From NCBI GenBank assembly GCA_017412705.1, contig JAFPWS010000023.1, positions 1-64,000 on the forward strand: 64,000 nt of DNA, in the 5' to 3' direction. Of the stretch, positions 28,773-36,633 are shown one piece after another. Position numbers and translations under genes: made by a program. Source of the stretch: Prevotella sp. GTDB taxonomy: Bacteria; Bacteroidota; Bacteroidia; Bacteroidales; Bacteroidaceae. The notes beneath the pieces are model-generated. The model was not told the DNA's origin and did not search any database. It worked only from the letters and a program-made list of their open reading frames with translations. Numbering within the stretch: the stretch's first letter is position 1; every line of letters begins with the position of its first letter.

Positions 28773-30479
28773 ATGTTCACGATGGAGATAACACGACTGA
28801 TAGAACGGTGCAGGCAGGGCGACGCGGATGCGCTCGGAGAACTGTACAAGGCATACGCTCAGAGGATGAAGGGTGTATGCCGACGCTATATCAGAGACGA
28901 ACGGGCGGTGGATGATGTGTTGCATGATGCTTTTGTGATAATCTTCACCTCGTTTGACCGTTTGCGAGATAATCGAAAGGCAGAATCGTGGATGATGTCG
29001 ATTACGCGAAACGTGGCCTCGAAATACAAAGACCATTTGAATAGCCATACATTAGTCCCATTAGAGGAAGCAGAGTCATTAGTGGCTCCCAATGCAGAAG
29101 CCAGTGTGAAAGGTGTTCCCTTAGAAGAGGTGTTGAAGCTGATAGACCGGTTGCCAGAGGGATACGGCAAGGTGTTCCGACTGTCAGTTTTTGAAGGAAT
29201 GTCTCACAAGGAGATTGCAGACATGCTGCGCATCGAGCCACATTCGTCTTCCTCGCAATTGGCGCGGGCCAAGAAGATACTTCGCAAGATGATGCAGCAA
29301 TATTGGGCAGCCGTGCTTCTGTTGTTGCTTATGCCTCTTACATTCTTCTTGCTTAGAAAAGGCGATACTGCTGTCGAAGAGAAGCCTGCCATTGCCAAGC
29401 AGAAAGATGCACCAGAGCAAAAGCCACATACAAATGAGCCATCAACGGAACAGCCGCAGGAATCTGTGATTGTACGTATACCCGTACATCATGCCCCAAT
29501 TGACACGCTCCAGCCTGTCATTGTTCAAGCCCTTGATTCTATTACAGCTGACACCCTGACAAACATGATTGCGCAGGAGCAGACTACTACGGACACCATA
29601 ACGACGGACACAACAAAAACATTACGCAAGGTGGATATGCCGCAATACGATATTACCGACTTGTTCCCCGAAAAGCCATCCGACAGAAGCCGCAACGGGC
29701 AAAGGTGGTCGGTAGAACTCGCATACGCCGGGCAGTTGTCGGAACAGAGCCGCTACAACCAGCCATACACTTACCAACCCGCGCCGTCAGCCACGCAGTC
29801 GCTCCCAGATCCAGGACCCAGCCCAGTCGTACCGAGCAGCATCGACAACTGGACGGATTACGCTGTCTATCTGGCCAACCATCCGGATGCGGTAAGCGAC
29901 AAGACCCGCAGCGTCATCATGCGCATCGCCCTGAACAATGCCAACCAACTAGGCAACGACAAACTCCTGCGTACGAGCCATCACCGCATGCCCATTACGT
30001 GGACTCTGGAACTGAAATATAAACTCGACAACCGCTGGGGCATTGAGACAGGACTTGGCTACAGCCGCCTGACCTCCGACTTCGAGATGGGCGCCGACGG
30101 TAACATTATCCGCGAGCAACAGACCATCCACAATCTCGGCATCCCCGTGAAGGGCATTTACCACATATATAATAAGAAGATGTGGAGCCTCTACGGCAGC
30201 GCGGGTCTGACGATGGAAATCCCCGTGTCGTCAACACTCCGTTCCGACTACTTCATAAATGGCCAGTATGAAAGCACTGACAAGACCACACTCCGCGCTC
30301 CGTGGCAGTGGGCGGTCGGTACTGGTCTCGGTCTACAATACAATCTGACGCCCAACATCGGGCTGTTCGCAGAACCAAGCCTGCAATACTACATCCCGAC
30401 GGGCAGCGGCATCGAGACCTACCGCACGGAGCATCCGTTTATGTTCTCCCTGCCGCTCGGTATCAGATTTACCTGGTAA
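28773..30479 (+). CDS. ECF sigma factor fused through a membrane helix to an outer-membrane barrel
   Basis: One 568-residue frame without interruption. Residues 5-85 are sigma region 2 (ALGELYKAYAQRMKGVC, AVDDVLHDAFVIIF, AESWMMSITRNVASKYK). Residues 115-172 are region 4 (LIDRLPEGYGKVFRLSVFEG, MSHKEIADMLRI, SQLARAKKILRKMM). Residues 178-195 are one membrane helix. Residues 196-310 are a Pro/Gln/Thr-rich linker, long enough to cross the periplasm. Residues 312-568 are amphipathic beta strands ending in Trp (GIRFTW), the usual barrel end. Known relatives are dual membrane-spanning anti-sigma factors (Dma) of Bacteroides, in which sigma is a separate protein. Inference: sigma is held at the inner membrane and freed by proteolysis when the barrel is disturbed. 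An ATG at 28782 is an alternative start. Confidence 0.85.
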   Translation: MFTMEITRLIERCRQGDADALGELYKAYAQRMKGVCRRYIRDERAVDDVLHDAFVIIFTSFDRLRDNRKAESWMMSITRNVASKYKDHLNSHTLVPLEEAESLVAPNAEASVKGVPLEEVLKLIDRLPEGYGKVFRLSVFEGMSHKEIADMLRIEPHSSSSQLARAKKILRKMMQQYWAAVLLLLLMPLTFFLLRKGDTAVEEKPAIAKQKDAPEQKPHTNEPSTEQPQESVIVRIPVHHAPIDTLQPVIVQALDSITADTLTNMIAQEQTTTDTITTDTTKTLRKVDMPQYDITDLFPEKPSDRSRNGQRWSVELAYAGQLSEQSRYNQPYTYQPAPSATQSLPDPGPSPVVPSSIDNWTDYAVYLANHPDAVSDKTRSVIMRIALNNANQLGNDKLLRTSHHRMPITWTLELKYKLDNRWGIETGLGYSRLTSDFEMGADGNIIREQQTIHNLGIPVKGIYHIYNKKMWSLYGSAGLTMEIPVSSTLRSDYFINGQYESTDKTTLRAPWQWAVGTGLGLQYNLTPNIGLFAEPSLQYYIPTGSGIETYRTEHPFMFSLPLGIRFTW

Positions 30480-30480
30480 A

Positions 30481-30528
30481 CCGTGCAGTCTTTTCCATGT
30501 CGGGCGGACTATATAAGTAGAGAGACAT
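30481..30528 (+). promoter_or_regulatory. promoter P2, matching P1, in front of the lipoprotein gene
   Basis: CCGTGCAGTCTTTTC (30481-30495) is identical to P1. CGGAC is at 30505-30509 and AGAGACAT at 30521-30528; spacing differs from P1 by one and two bases. It begins directly after the sigma-barrel stop codon. Confidence 0.65.
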
Positions 30529-30557
30529 ATCACTTATTCACTTAATCGATAAGAATT

Positions 30558-31124
30558 ATGAACAAGAAAATCAGAAACAGTTTCTGGATGATGGCAATAG
30601 CCACAGCCAGCCTTGCAATGTCAATGACGGCTTGCAGCAGTGATGACAACGAGACGGCAAAACCCTTCACGACTGATCCCGTTGAGTCCTCGACACTCTA
30701 CGCTTGTGGCATTAGTCAGGATGGGACAAGAGGTGTCACAGATGCAGCCAATGTGGTGTTTACCGAGGACGACATCCTTTGGTTTGACGTAAACACTCGC
30801 GAACTGAAATTCAAAGACACGGAAGAACCAATCTACAAGAAGTTGGAGCCATTCCACGAGATTGAAATCCGTCTGGGTGATGATGCTCTGTTTGTGGTCA
30901 GCAGTTTCGTCGGACTATGGGACAGCCGTGTCTTTGACAACCTCGTCCTCTGCTACGGAAAGATGGATGGCGAAGTTTCTTTTGATGGCAACTACTATCT
31001 CTACGACTGCTATCCTCTTCAGTTTATCGATACTGATGCAGTAAAGGCTAACCGCGAAAAGAACGCTGCGCAGTGGGAAACCTTCACAAAATATCTGGAA
31101 AGTAAAGGCAAACTTATGAAATAA
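30558..31124 (+). CDS. surface-type lipoprotein, likely target of the sigma-barrel protein
   Basis: The 188-residue protein has a lipoprotein signal ending SMTAC, then S-S-D-D-N-E. An acidic stretch right after the lipid Cys is the known Bacteroidetes surface-export signal, so it probably sits on the outside of the outer membrane. The rest (DDILWFDVNTRELKF, VVSSFVGLWDSRVFDN) matches no family I recognise; several beta strands and a C-terminal helix are likely. Promoter P2 matches the promoter of the sigma gene, which suggests co-regulation. Confidence 0.8.
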   Translation: MNKKIRNSFWMMAIATASLAMSMTACSSDDNETAKPFTTDPVESSTLYACGISQDGTRGVTDAANVVFTEDDILWFDVNTRELKFKDTEEPIYKKLEPFHEIEIRLGDDALFVVSSFVGLWDSRVFDNLVLCYGKMDGEVSFDGNYYLYDCYPLQFIDTDAVKANREKNAAQWETFTKYLESKGKLMK

Positions 31125-31291
31125 GCCAATTACCAAATACTCCATTGGAACACTATAATAACATTTCTGTCCAAAAACTCTCAACCTAAATTGAGACTTT
31201 CACTCTCGGCATCCGATTTTCGGGCTTGCCGAGGGTTTATTTGTGATTTTTTTGTAACTTCGCGGTCAGAATTCATCATAAACGAAGAATA

Positions 31292-31369
31292 ATGAACAAG
31301 CAAACCATCCTCACCGCACTGCTGGCCCTTGCCGCAATGGTATCGAACCGTCAATCGGCAAAAAGGTAG
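31292..31369 (+). pseudogene. remnant of an exported protein gene (signal peptide only)
   Basis: ATG AAC AAG CAA begins a 25-codon frame, MNKQTILTALLALAAMVSN and six more residues, ending at TAG. It matches the signal-peptide DNA of the GLPGLI gene at 26924. Reading in another frame from GGCAAAAAGG continues with GKKVEVELIEIQPRR and more to a stop near 31428, as if the middle of a gene was deleted and its two ends joined. Promoter remnant at 31255-31262. Confidence 0.6.
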
Positions 31370-31454
31370 AAGTAGAACTCATTGAAATTCAGCCAAGACG
31401 AATAATTTTTGTTAATTTTGGCTGAATTTCTATACGGACAAAAGGTATTTTTGC

Positions 31455-31462
31455 TATCTTTG
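31455..31462 (+). promoter_or_regulatory. -7 box of the ATPase gene
   Basis: TATCTTTG followed by CGG, 18 bp before the ATG at 31481; it excludes the longer upstream start. Confidence 0.7.
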
Positions 31463-31480
31463 CGGCAAATAATTATAAAG

Positions 31481-32944
31481 ATGAAGCATCCATCCACAAT
31501 TATCGGTCGTGAAGAAGAATTCGCCACGATACAAAGGCTCTATGATTCAGAGCGTTCCGAATTCCTTGCCATATACGGTCGTCGCCGTGTAGGAAAGTCT
31601 TTCCTGATAGAAGAGGCCTTTGAGAACAAGCTGTCTTTCATGGCAGTCGGCCTTTACCAACGGGTAGATGAAGGCAATGAGGAAAAGATAGAGTCATATC
31701 GCCAGAAACAGCTGGCCCACTTTTACGATAGTCTGATAGAGTATGGATTATCTGCGGAAGGCAACTCTTCTCCGACAAGTTGGATGGAAGCCCTACGATT
31801 GCTTAAGAAACTTCTTAGCAGTAAAAGAACTCGTCGGAAGATAGTGTTTATCGATGAGCTGCCCTGGCTTGCAGGCCCCCAGTCGGCAGAACTCATCGAA
31901 GAACTCGGCCATTTCTGGAATTCATGGGCACGGAAGCGTAAAGACATTCTCCTCATAGTCTGCGGCTCGGCAACCAGTTGGATGATAGACAATGTGCTGC
32001 GCGACTACGGCGGACTATATGGCCGGGTAACGGAGACCATCGGTCTCAAACCCTTTACACTGGCCGAGTCGGAACGCTACTGGGAGAAGCGTGGCTTTCA
32101 CCTGTCCCGTTACGAAGTGGCTCTTACATATATGGTCATTGGCGGCATTCCATTCTATATGGACAGTTTCCGCCCCGACAGGACGATGGCCGACAATATC
32201 AATGCCATCTACTTCAACAAAGACAAAGCCCGTCAGGAGTTCAAGGATGTCTATACTGGTCTGTATTCAGCATCGGATTTATACATTAAAGTTGTCAGGA
32301 AACTGGGGACGATGTTCTACGGAATGACACGCTCAGAACTCCTGGCTGCCGTTGACAAGAAAGGAGGAGGTACCTTCTCGGACGTTCTCGAGAATCTGAT
32401 GGATTCTGGTGTTATCCGCAGTTACTCTCGCTATGGCGGCCCCCGTAAAGAGACTGTCTATCAACTTACAGACTTCTTTAGCCTTTTCTACCTGTGTTTT
32501 GTGGAAGATACTAACTTCACTTCCTGGCGCGCGGTACAGCGGAGCAAGCCCTTTTACACTTGGGCAGGAAACACCTTTGAACTGCTGGTAATAGAACACA
32601 CCTTGCAGCTTGTGGATGCTCTGAGAATCAAGGAATACGCTACTCCTTACTGCTGGTATGGACAGACACCCGATAAGGAAGGTGTGCAAGTAGATCTGCT
32701 GATTCCAGCTACGGCAGAAAGAGCCGACTACATCTGCGAGATGAAGTTCTCTGAAGGGAAATACATCCTCAAAGACTCTGATGCCGAGGATATAACCGAC
32801 CGAATATCAGCCCTCAGGAATTCCAAGGTTCACAAGCCGGCTCACTCCATTTACGTGGTATACGTCACGACTTTCGGGGTCAGCGAGTCCAAGCACCGCT
32901 CGCATATCAATGACATCGTTACGCTTGACGACCTTTTCCGATAA
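31481..32944 (+). CDS. AAA+ ATPase of the archaeal-type/DUF234 family
   Basis: The 487-residue protein has an N-terminal P-loop domain with GRREEEF-like start (IIGREEEF), Walker A GRRRVGKS (33-40) and Walker B KIVFIDELPW. A winged-helix middle (SELLAAVDKKGGGTFSDVL) follows. The C-terminal DUF234 domain has VDLLIP then ICEMKFSEGKY, the Asp and E-x-K of a PD-(D/E)xK nuclease-like fold. Proteins of this family are widespread in Bacteroidetes and Archaea and of unknown function, sometimes discussed as defence or toxin-like. It is a single gene with its own promoter. Confidence 0.87.
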   Translation: MKHPSTIIGREEEFATIQRLYDSERSEFLAIYGRRRVGKSFLIEEAFENKLSFMAVGLYQRVDEGNEEKIESYRQKQLAHFYDSLIEYGLSAEGNSSPTSWMEALRLLKKLLSSKRTRRKIVFIDELPWLAGPQSAELIEELGHFWNSWARKRKDILLIVCGSATSWMIDNVLRDYGGLYGRVTETIGLKPFTLAESERYWEKRGFHLSRYEVALTYMVIGGIPFYMDSFRPDRTMADNINAIYFNKDKARQEFKDVYTGLYSASDLYIKVVRKLGTMFYGMTRSELLAAVDKKGGGTFSDVLENLMDSGVIRSYSRYGGPRKETVYQLTDFFSLFYLCFVEDTNFTSWRAVQRSKPFYTWAGNTFELLVIEHTLQLVDALRIKEYATPYCWYGQTPDKEGVQVDLLIPATAERADYICEMKFSEGKYILKDSDAEDITDRISALRNSKVHKPAHSIYVVYVTTFGVSESKHRSHINDIVTLDDLFR

Positions 32945-32967
32945 TCCAGCTTTAACCCCATAGCGTT

Positions 32968-33723
32968 ATGGCACAGATAGACGAATTCTTCTTTGACACG
33001 AACCGCGTGGAGGGCATCACCGAGGCCGACTATGAGCGGGCGAAGCCTTACCTGGAGGCGGCGCAGGCTTTCGCGCAATCGACCTACCAGAGCATCTACA
33101 TCATTGACTACTTCCGCAAGAACTTCCTCTACGTGTCCGAAAACCCACTCTTTCTCTGCGGCCACGCTGCCGACGAGGTGCGACAGATGGGCTACGGCTT
33201 CTACATCAACAACGTGCCTGCCGACGAACAGCCGATGCTCACTGAACTGAACCGTGCGGGCTTCCGTGCCTTCGACGACGTGCCGCTGGCCGACCGCCGA
33301 CGCTGCGTGATGTCTTACGACTTCCACATCCTCACCTCGGAACGTCCCCTACTCATTAACCACAAGATTACGCCTCTCGTTCTCACGGCTGATGGCCGTG
33401 CCTGGCTCGCCCTCTGTACCGTCTCGCTCTCATCCCACAAGGAGGCCGGGCAGATACGTTTCCGCATCCTGGGACAGAGCGGCTACCGCCAATATTCGCT
33501 CACCGCCCACCGCTGGCAAGCCTGTGAGGGTGTCACGCTCACTCCCGAAGAGAAACAGGTGCTGACCCTCTCGGCGCAGGGCTACACGATGAAGGAGATC
33601 AGCGACCACATCTGCCGCTCGTTCGACACGGTGAAGTTCTACCGCCGCCAACTCTTCGAGAAACTCGACGTCGCCAACATCACCGAGGCCATTGCTTTTG
33701 CCACCAACTACGGTCTTTTGTAA
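32968..33723 (+). CDS. LuxR-type transcriptional regulator with an N-terminal sensor-like domain
   Basis: The 251-residue protein ends in a LuxR HTH (about 188-250: LTPEEKQVLTLSAQGYTMKEIS, split; then VKFYRRQLFEKLDVANITEAIAFA). Residues 1-170 may be a PAS-like sensor (YIIDYFRKNFLYVSEN, FLCGHAADEVRQMGY). It sits 148 bp before a SusC-like barrel gene with two dyads in between, and probably activates it. The ligand is unknown. Similar regulator/barrel pairs are common in Bacteroidetes. Confidence 0.88.
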   Translation: MAQIDEFFFDTNRVEGITEADYERAKPYLEAAQAFAQSTYQSIYIIDYFRKNFLYVSENPLFLCGHAADEVRQMGYGFYINNVPADEQPMLTELNRAGFRAFDDVPLADRRRCVMSYDFHILTSERPLLINHKITPLVLTADGRAWLALCTVSLSSHKEAGQIRFRILGQSGYRQYSLTAHRWQACEGVTLTPEEKQVLTLSAQGYTMKEISDHICRSFDTVKFYRRQLFEKLDVANITEAIAFATNYGLL

Positions 33724-33764
33724 GCCTCACTACCCCGCCATTCCCCCGATTTTAACATCTTTTG

Positions 33765-33819
33765 TTACCCAAATGGGTAATTTTTCATCCCCGCGATGCA
33801 GAATTACCCATTTGGGTAG
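33765..33819. promoter_or_regulatory. paired dyad operators, candidate LuxR-type binding sites
   Basis: TTACCCAAATGGGTAA (33765-33780) and TTACCCATTTGGGTAG (33804-33819) are inverted versions of one another (15 of 16), centres 39 bp apart. The nearer centre lies about 43 bp before the expected start site, downstream of a weak -7 box TTTCTTTG (33842-33849). Confidence 0.65.
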
Positions 33820-33870
33820 TGGATTTATTTGGCGGATTCATTTTCTTTGCAGCAAAAATTCGTAAAGGAT

Positions 33871-36177
33871 ATGAAAAGGTTAGTATTATTTTCAGTGATG
33901 TGCCTCGTGGCGATAGCCTCGACTGCACAAAGCATCAGCGGACGAGTGATTGACGAGCAGTCCCAGCCGATGCCATTTGCCAACGTCGTGCTCGTCAACC
34001 GTTCCGACTCGGCTTTCGTCGCAGGAGCCATGACGAAGGATGACGGCACATTCACCATCGAGACCGACAAGCAAGATGGTATTCTGAAAGTGTCGAGCGT
34101 AGGTTATATAATAAGGTATATCGACACACGGCAGGGCAACGTGGGCGACATCGTGATGAAGCCCGACACGCAGATGTTGGGCGAGGTGGTGGTGAAAGGG
34201 CAGATGCCGACGCATAAAATGACCACCGAAGGTGTGCTGACCACAGTGGAGAACACGCTACTGAGCAAGGCGGGAACAGCCAACGACGTGCTGCAGCAAC
34301 TGCCCGGCGTGCAGAAGAAGGGCGACGGCATAGAGGTGTTTGGCAAGGGTACACCGCTCATCTACATCAACGGGCGGCAGTTACGCGACAAATCCGAACT
34401 GGACAAAATCAGTAGTGAGAGCGTCAAGAGCGTGGAACTCATTACCACCCCCGGAGCGAAGTACGACGCGCAGGTGGAGTCGGTTATCCTCATCAAGACC
34501 CGCCGCCAGCAGGGCGAGGGATGGAGCGGCGACGTGCAGAGCCACTACCGCCAGGGCTACAATCCCGACCTTGACCTCGGGCTGAACCTCAACTACCGCC
34601 ACAATGGTCTCGATGTATTCGGCAGCGTGTGGTACAACGATGACCAAAACCGCCAGCGCAACCTCATCAACCTCGATGTCGTGGCCGACACGCTCTGGCA
34701 CATGACCGAACAATTCAATTCCGACACGCACCACCGCTCGTTCTACGTCTCGGCGGGCGTGAACTACATATTCAATGACCAGCACTCGATGGGCTTCCGC
34801 TACGATACAAAGGCGTGGCTGAAGCCCAAGATGACGGGCAGTTTCATTGCCGACGTGACTGCCGACGGGGCTTTCTACGACCACCTCGACAACAAACTCG
34901 AACAAGAGACGATTTCTAACATGCCGCATACGCTCAACGCTTATTATAACGGACGAGTGGGCAAGACATCGATTGACTTCAACACAGATTACATTTTCCA
35001 CAAAGACCGCACGTCGCAATTCACTAACGAAGTGAGTCAGGAGCACACGAGTCGCACTGTGACCAGCACCAATGTCGTCCGCAACCAACTCTGGGCATCG
35101 AAACTCGTGCTGTCGTGGCCGCTTTGGAAAGGCAACCTACAGGTGGGTACCGAATACGACATCACCAACCGCAACGACGACTATGTGAACCCCGAGCAGG
35201 TAGTGCCCACGTCGCAAACGGAACAGCGCGAGAGGAACTACATCTTCTTCGCCGAGTACAGTCGCTCGCTGCCCTTCGGTCAGATGCGCGTGGGACTTCG
35301 CAACGAGAACGTCAGCACAGACTACTATCTCCGTGGTATTCATCAGCCCGAGCAGAGCCGCTCGTATCACCATTTCTTCCCTACCGTGGCACTGATGGCC
35401 AAGGCGGGCAAAGTGCAGTTGATGGCCAACTATGCCATGAAGATTCAGCGACCCTATTATTGGATGCTGAGCAGCAATGTGGCCTACGCCAACAGTTTTA
35501 CTTGGGAAAGTGGCAACCCGATGCTGCAGCCCACCATACGCAACGAGGTGGGGCTGATGGCGATGTACAAGTGGATGCGCTTGGCCGTCGATTACAAGCA
35601 TACCACCGACGAGATTGTAAATGTGGCTGAGACCGTAGTGGGCAATGAGGCCACCACCATCATCACTCGCGCCAACGTCTATCGCTCCGACGGCCTCCGT
35701 GCCATGCTCACCCTCTCGCCCCGTTTTGGCCTCTATCATCCGTCGCTCACCATCGGTGTGATAAAGGACTGGATCAAGATTCCGTCACCAGAAGGCAATC
35801 TCAGCCCGAAGAACCCTATCGGCCTCATCCAGTCGAACAACGACTTCCAACTGTCGCCAACCCTCACCGCTTCGGCCAGCCTGCAAGTGACGACCACGGG
35901 CGACCAGCAGAATATGACCGTTACAAAGCCCGGATACGTGGCCGACGTGAGTGTCACAAAGACGTTCTTCGACAACCGCCTGTCGGTGAGGCTCGGTGGT
36001 CGCAACCTGTTCAACTCGCAGCAGCACATCAACATCCGCTACGGCCTTCGCTCTCTCTATCAGGAAACCCACAAAGACTCCCGCAAGTTTGAGTTATCCG
36101 TCCGCTACAACTTCAACGCCACCAACTCGAAGTACAAAGGCACGGGTGCCGGAAACGACGAGAAAAACCGCTTCTGA
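33871..36177 (+). CDS. TonB-dependent outer-membrane barrel protein with CarboxypepD_reg domain
   Basis: The 768-residue protein has a signal peptide (about 1-20, ASTAQ), a carboxypeptidase-regulatory-like domain (about 21-100, ISGRVIDEQSQPMPFANVVL), and a plug (about 105-210, LLSKAGTANDVLQQLPGVQKK, split; VKSVELITTPGAKYDAQVES). The barrel ends near residue 760 with FELSVRYNFNATNSKYKG. It looks like a SusC-like or OMP_b-brl_3 transporter. No SusD-type lipoprotein follows, so a peptide, metal or signalling role is as likely as glycan uptake. I use the ATG at 33871, not the upstream TTG at 33829, as the signal peptide begins there. Confidence 0.9.
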   Translation: MKRLVLFSVMCLVAIASTAQSISGRVIDEQSQPMPFANVVLVNRSDSAFVAGAMTKDDGTFTIETDKQDGILKVSSVGYIIRYIDTRQGNVGDIVMKPDTQMLGEVVVKGQMPTHKMTTEGVLTTVENTLLSKAGTANDVLQQLPGVQKKGDGIEVFGKGTPLIYINGRQLRDKSELDKISSESVKSVELITTPGAKYDAQVESVILIKTRRQQGEGWSGDVQSHYRQGYNPDLDLGLNLNYRHNGLDVFGSVWYNDDQNRQRNLINLDVVADTLWHMTEQFNSDTHHRSFYVSAGVNYIFNDQHSMGFRYDTKAWLKPKMTGSFIADVTADGAFYDHLDNKLEQETISNMPHTLNAYYNGRVGKTSIDFNTDYIFHKDRTSQFTNEVSQEHTSRTVTSTNVVRNQLWASKLVLSWPLWKGNLQVGTEYDITNRNDDYVNPEQVVPTSQTEQRERNYIFFAEYSRSLPFGQMRVGLRNENVSTDYYLRGIHQPEQSRSYHHFFPTVALMAKAGKVQLMANYAMKIQRPYYWMLSSNVAYANSFTWESGNPMLQPTIRNEVGLMAMYKWMRLAVDYKHTTDEIVNVAETVVGNEATTIITRANVYRSDGLRAMLTLSPRFGLYHPSLTIGVIKDWIKIPSPEGNLSPKNPIGLIQSNNDFQLSPTLTASASLQVTTTGDQQNMTVTKPGYVADVSVTKTFFDNRLSVRLGGRNLFNSQQHINIRYGLRSLYQETHKDSRKFELSVRYNFNATNSKYKGTGAGNDEKNRF

Positions 36178-36178
36178 T

Positions 36179-36529
36179 ATGAAACCTATTCGTCATTACA
36201 TAAATCTCTCTTGGGCCGTGGTGGGCATTTGTGAAAATGCTCGCCAGCCCCTCTTGTTTCATATCCCAGGCATTGACAAGGATAAGGCCGCAGCCGTAGA
36301 GCATTACGTCATCGGCTACATGGCCTTCTGGCACATCGCCTTTGTGGATGAGGACTGCCTCGTGCCCTGCAACGACGATGCCCTGCGCAACGATGCCCGC
36401 CGCAAGATAGACCGCTACATCGCCGACCATCCACCCGTAGAGACCTTCCCCCGCTTCTATCTCGTCCTGCTTCGCCAACCCATCGCCCCGATGGAATCCG
36501 ACGGCATGAGCCGGGTGTATCAGTTGTAG
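36179..36529 (+). CDS. small hypothetical protein
   Basis: The 116-residue protein starts one base after the stop of the barrel gene, so it is probably translated with it. No signal peptide or membrane helix. Features: VVGICENARQPLLFHIPG, then AVEHYVIGYMAFWHIAF and a basic/acidic helix DDALRNDARRKIDRYIADH. I do not recognise the family. The match to the gene frame upstream suggests it belongs to the LuxR/barrel locus. Confidence 0.6.
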   Translation: MKPIRHYINLSWAVVGICENARQPLLFHIPGIDKDKAAAVEHYVIGYMAFWHIAFVDEDCLVPCNDDALRNDARRKIDRYIADHPPVETFPRFYLVLLRQPIAPMESDGMSRVYQL

Positions 36530-36546
36530 CAACCCCGCAATAAGGC

Positions 36547-36607
36547 AAATGTCAGACAAATGTCAGGAAGAAAATTCGTTTGTCAGGGACAAATGACAAT
36601 ATCTTTG
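36547..36607 (+). promoter_or_regulatory. promoter with AAATGTCAGAC direct repeats (site 1)
   Basis: AAATGTCAGACAAATGTCAG at 36547-36566 starts 53 bp before the -7 box TATCTTTG (36600-36607). A dyad TTTGTCAGGGACAAA (36579-36593) lies between. The same 20 bases occur before the GT117 gene at 47232, starting 52 bp before its -7 box. Confidence 0.75.
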
Positions 36608-36633
36608 CAGTCGAATTGATTAAAATTGAAGAA

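Larger units (their letters stand above)
31125..31480. other. 356-bp spacer holding a gene remnant and two promoters
   Basis: No intact gene. An imperfect stem at 31171-31230 (AACCTAAATTGAGACTTTCACTC region) precedes the promoter-like TAACTTCG at 31255-31262, the remnant at 31292-31369, and the -7 box TATCTTTG at 31455-31462 for the ATPase gene. Confidence 0.6.
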
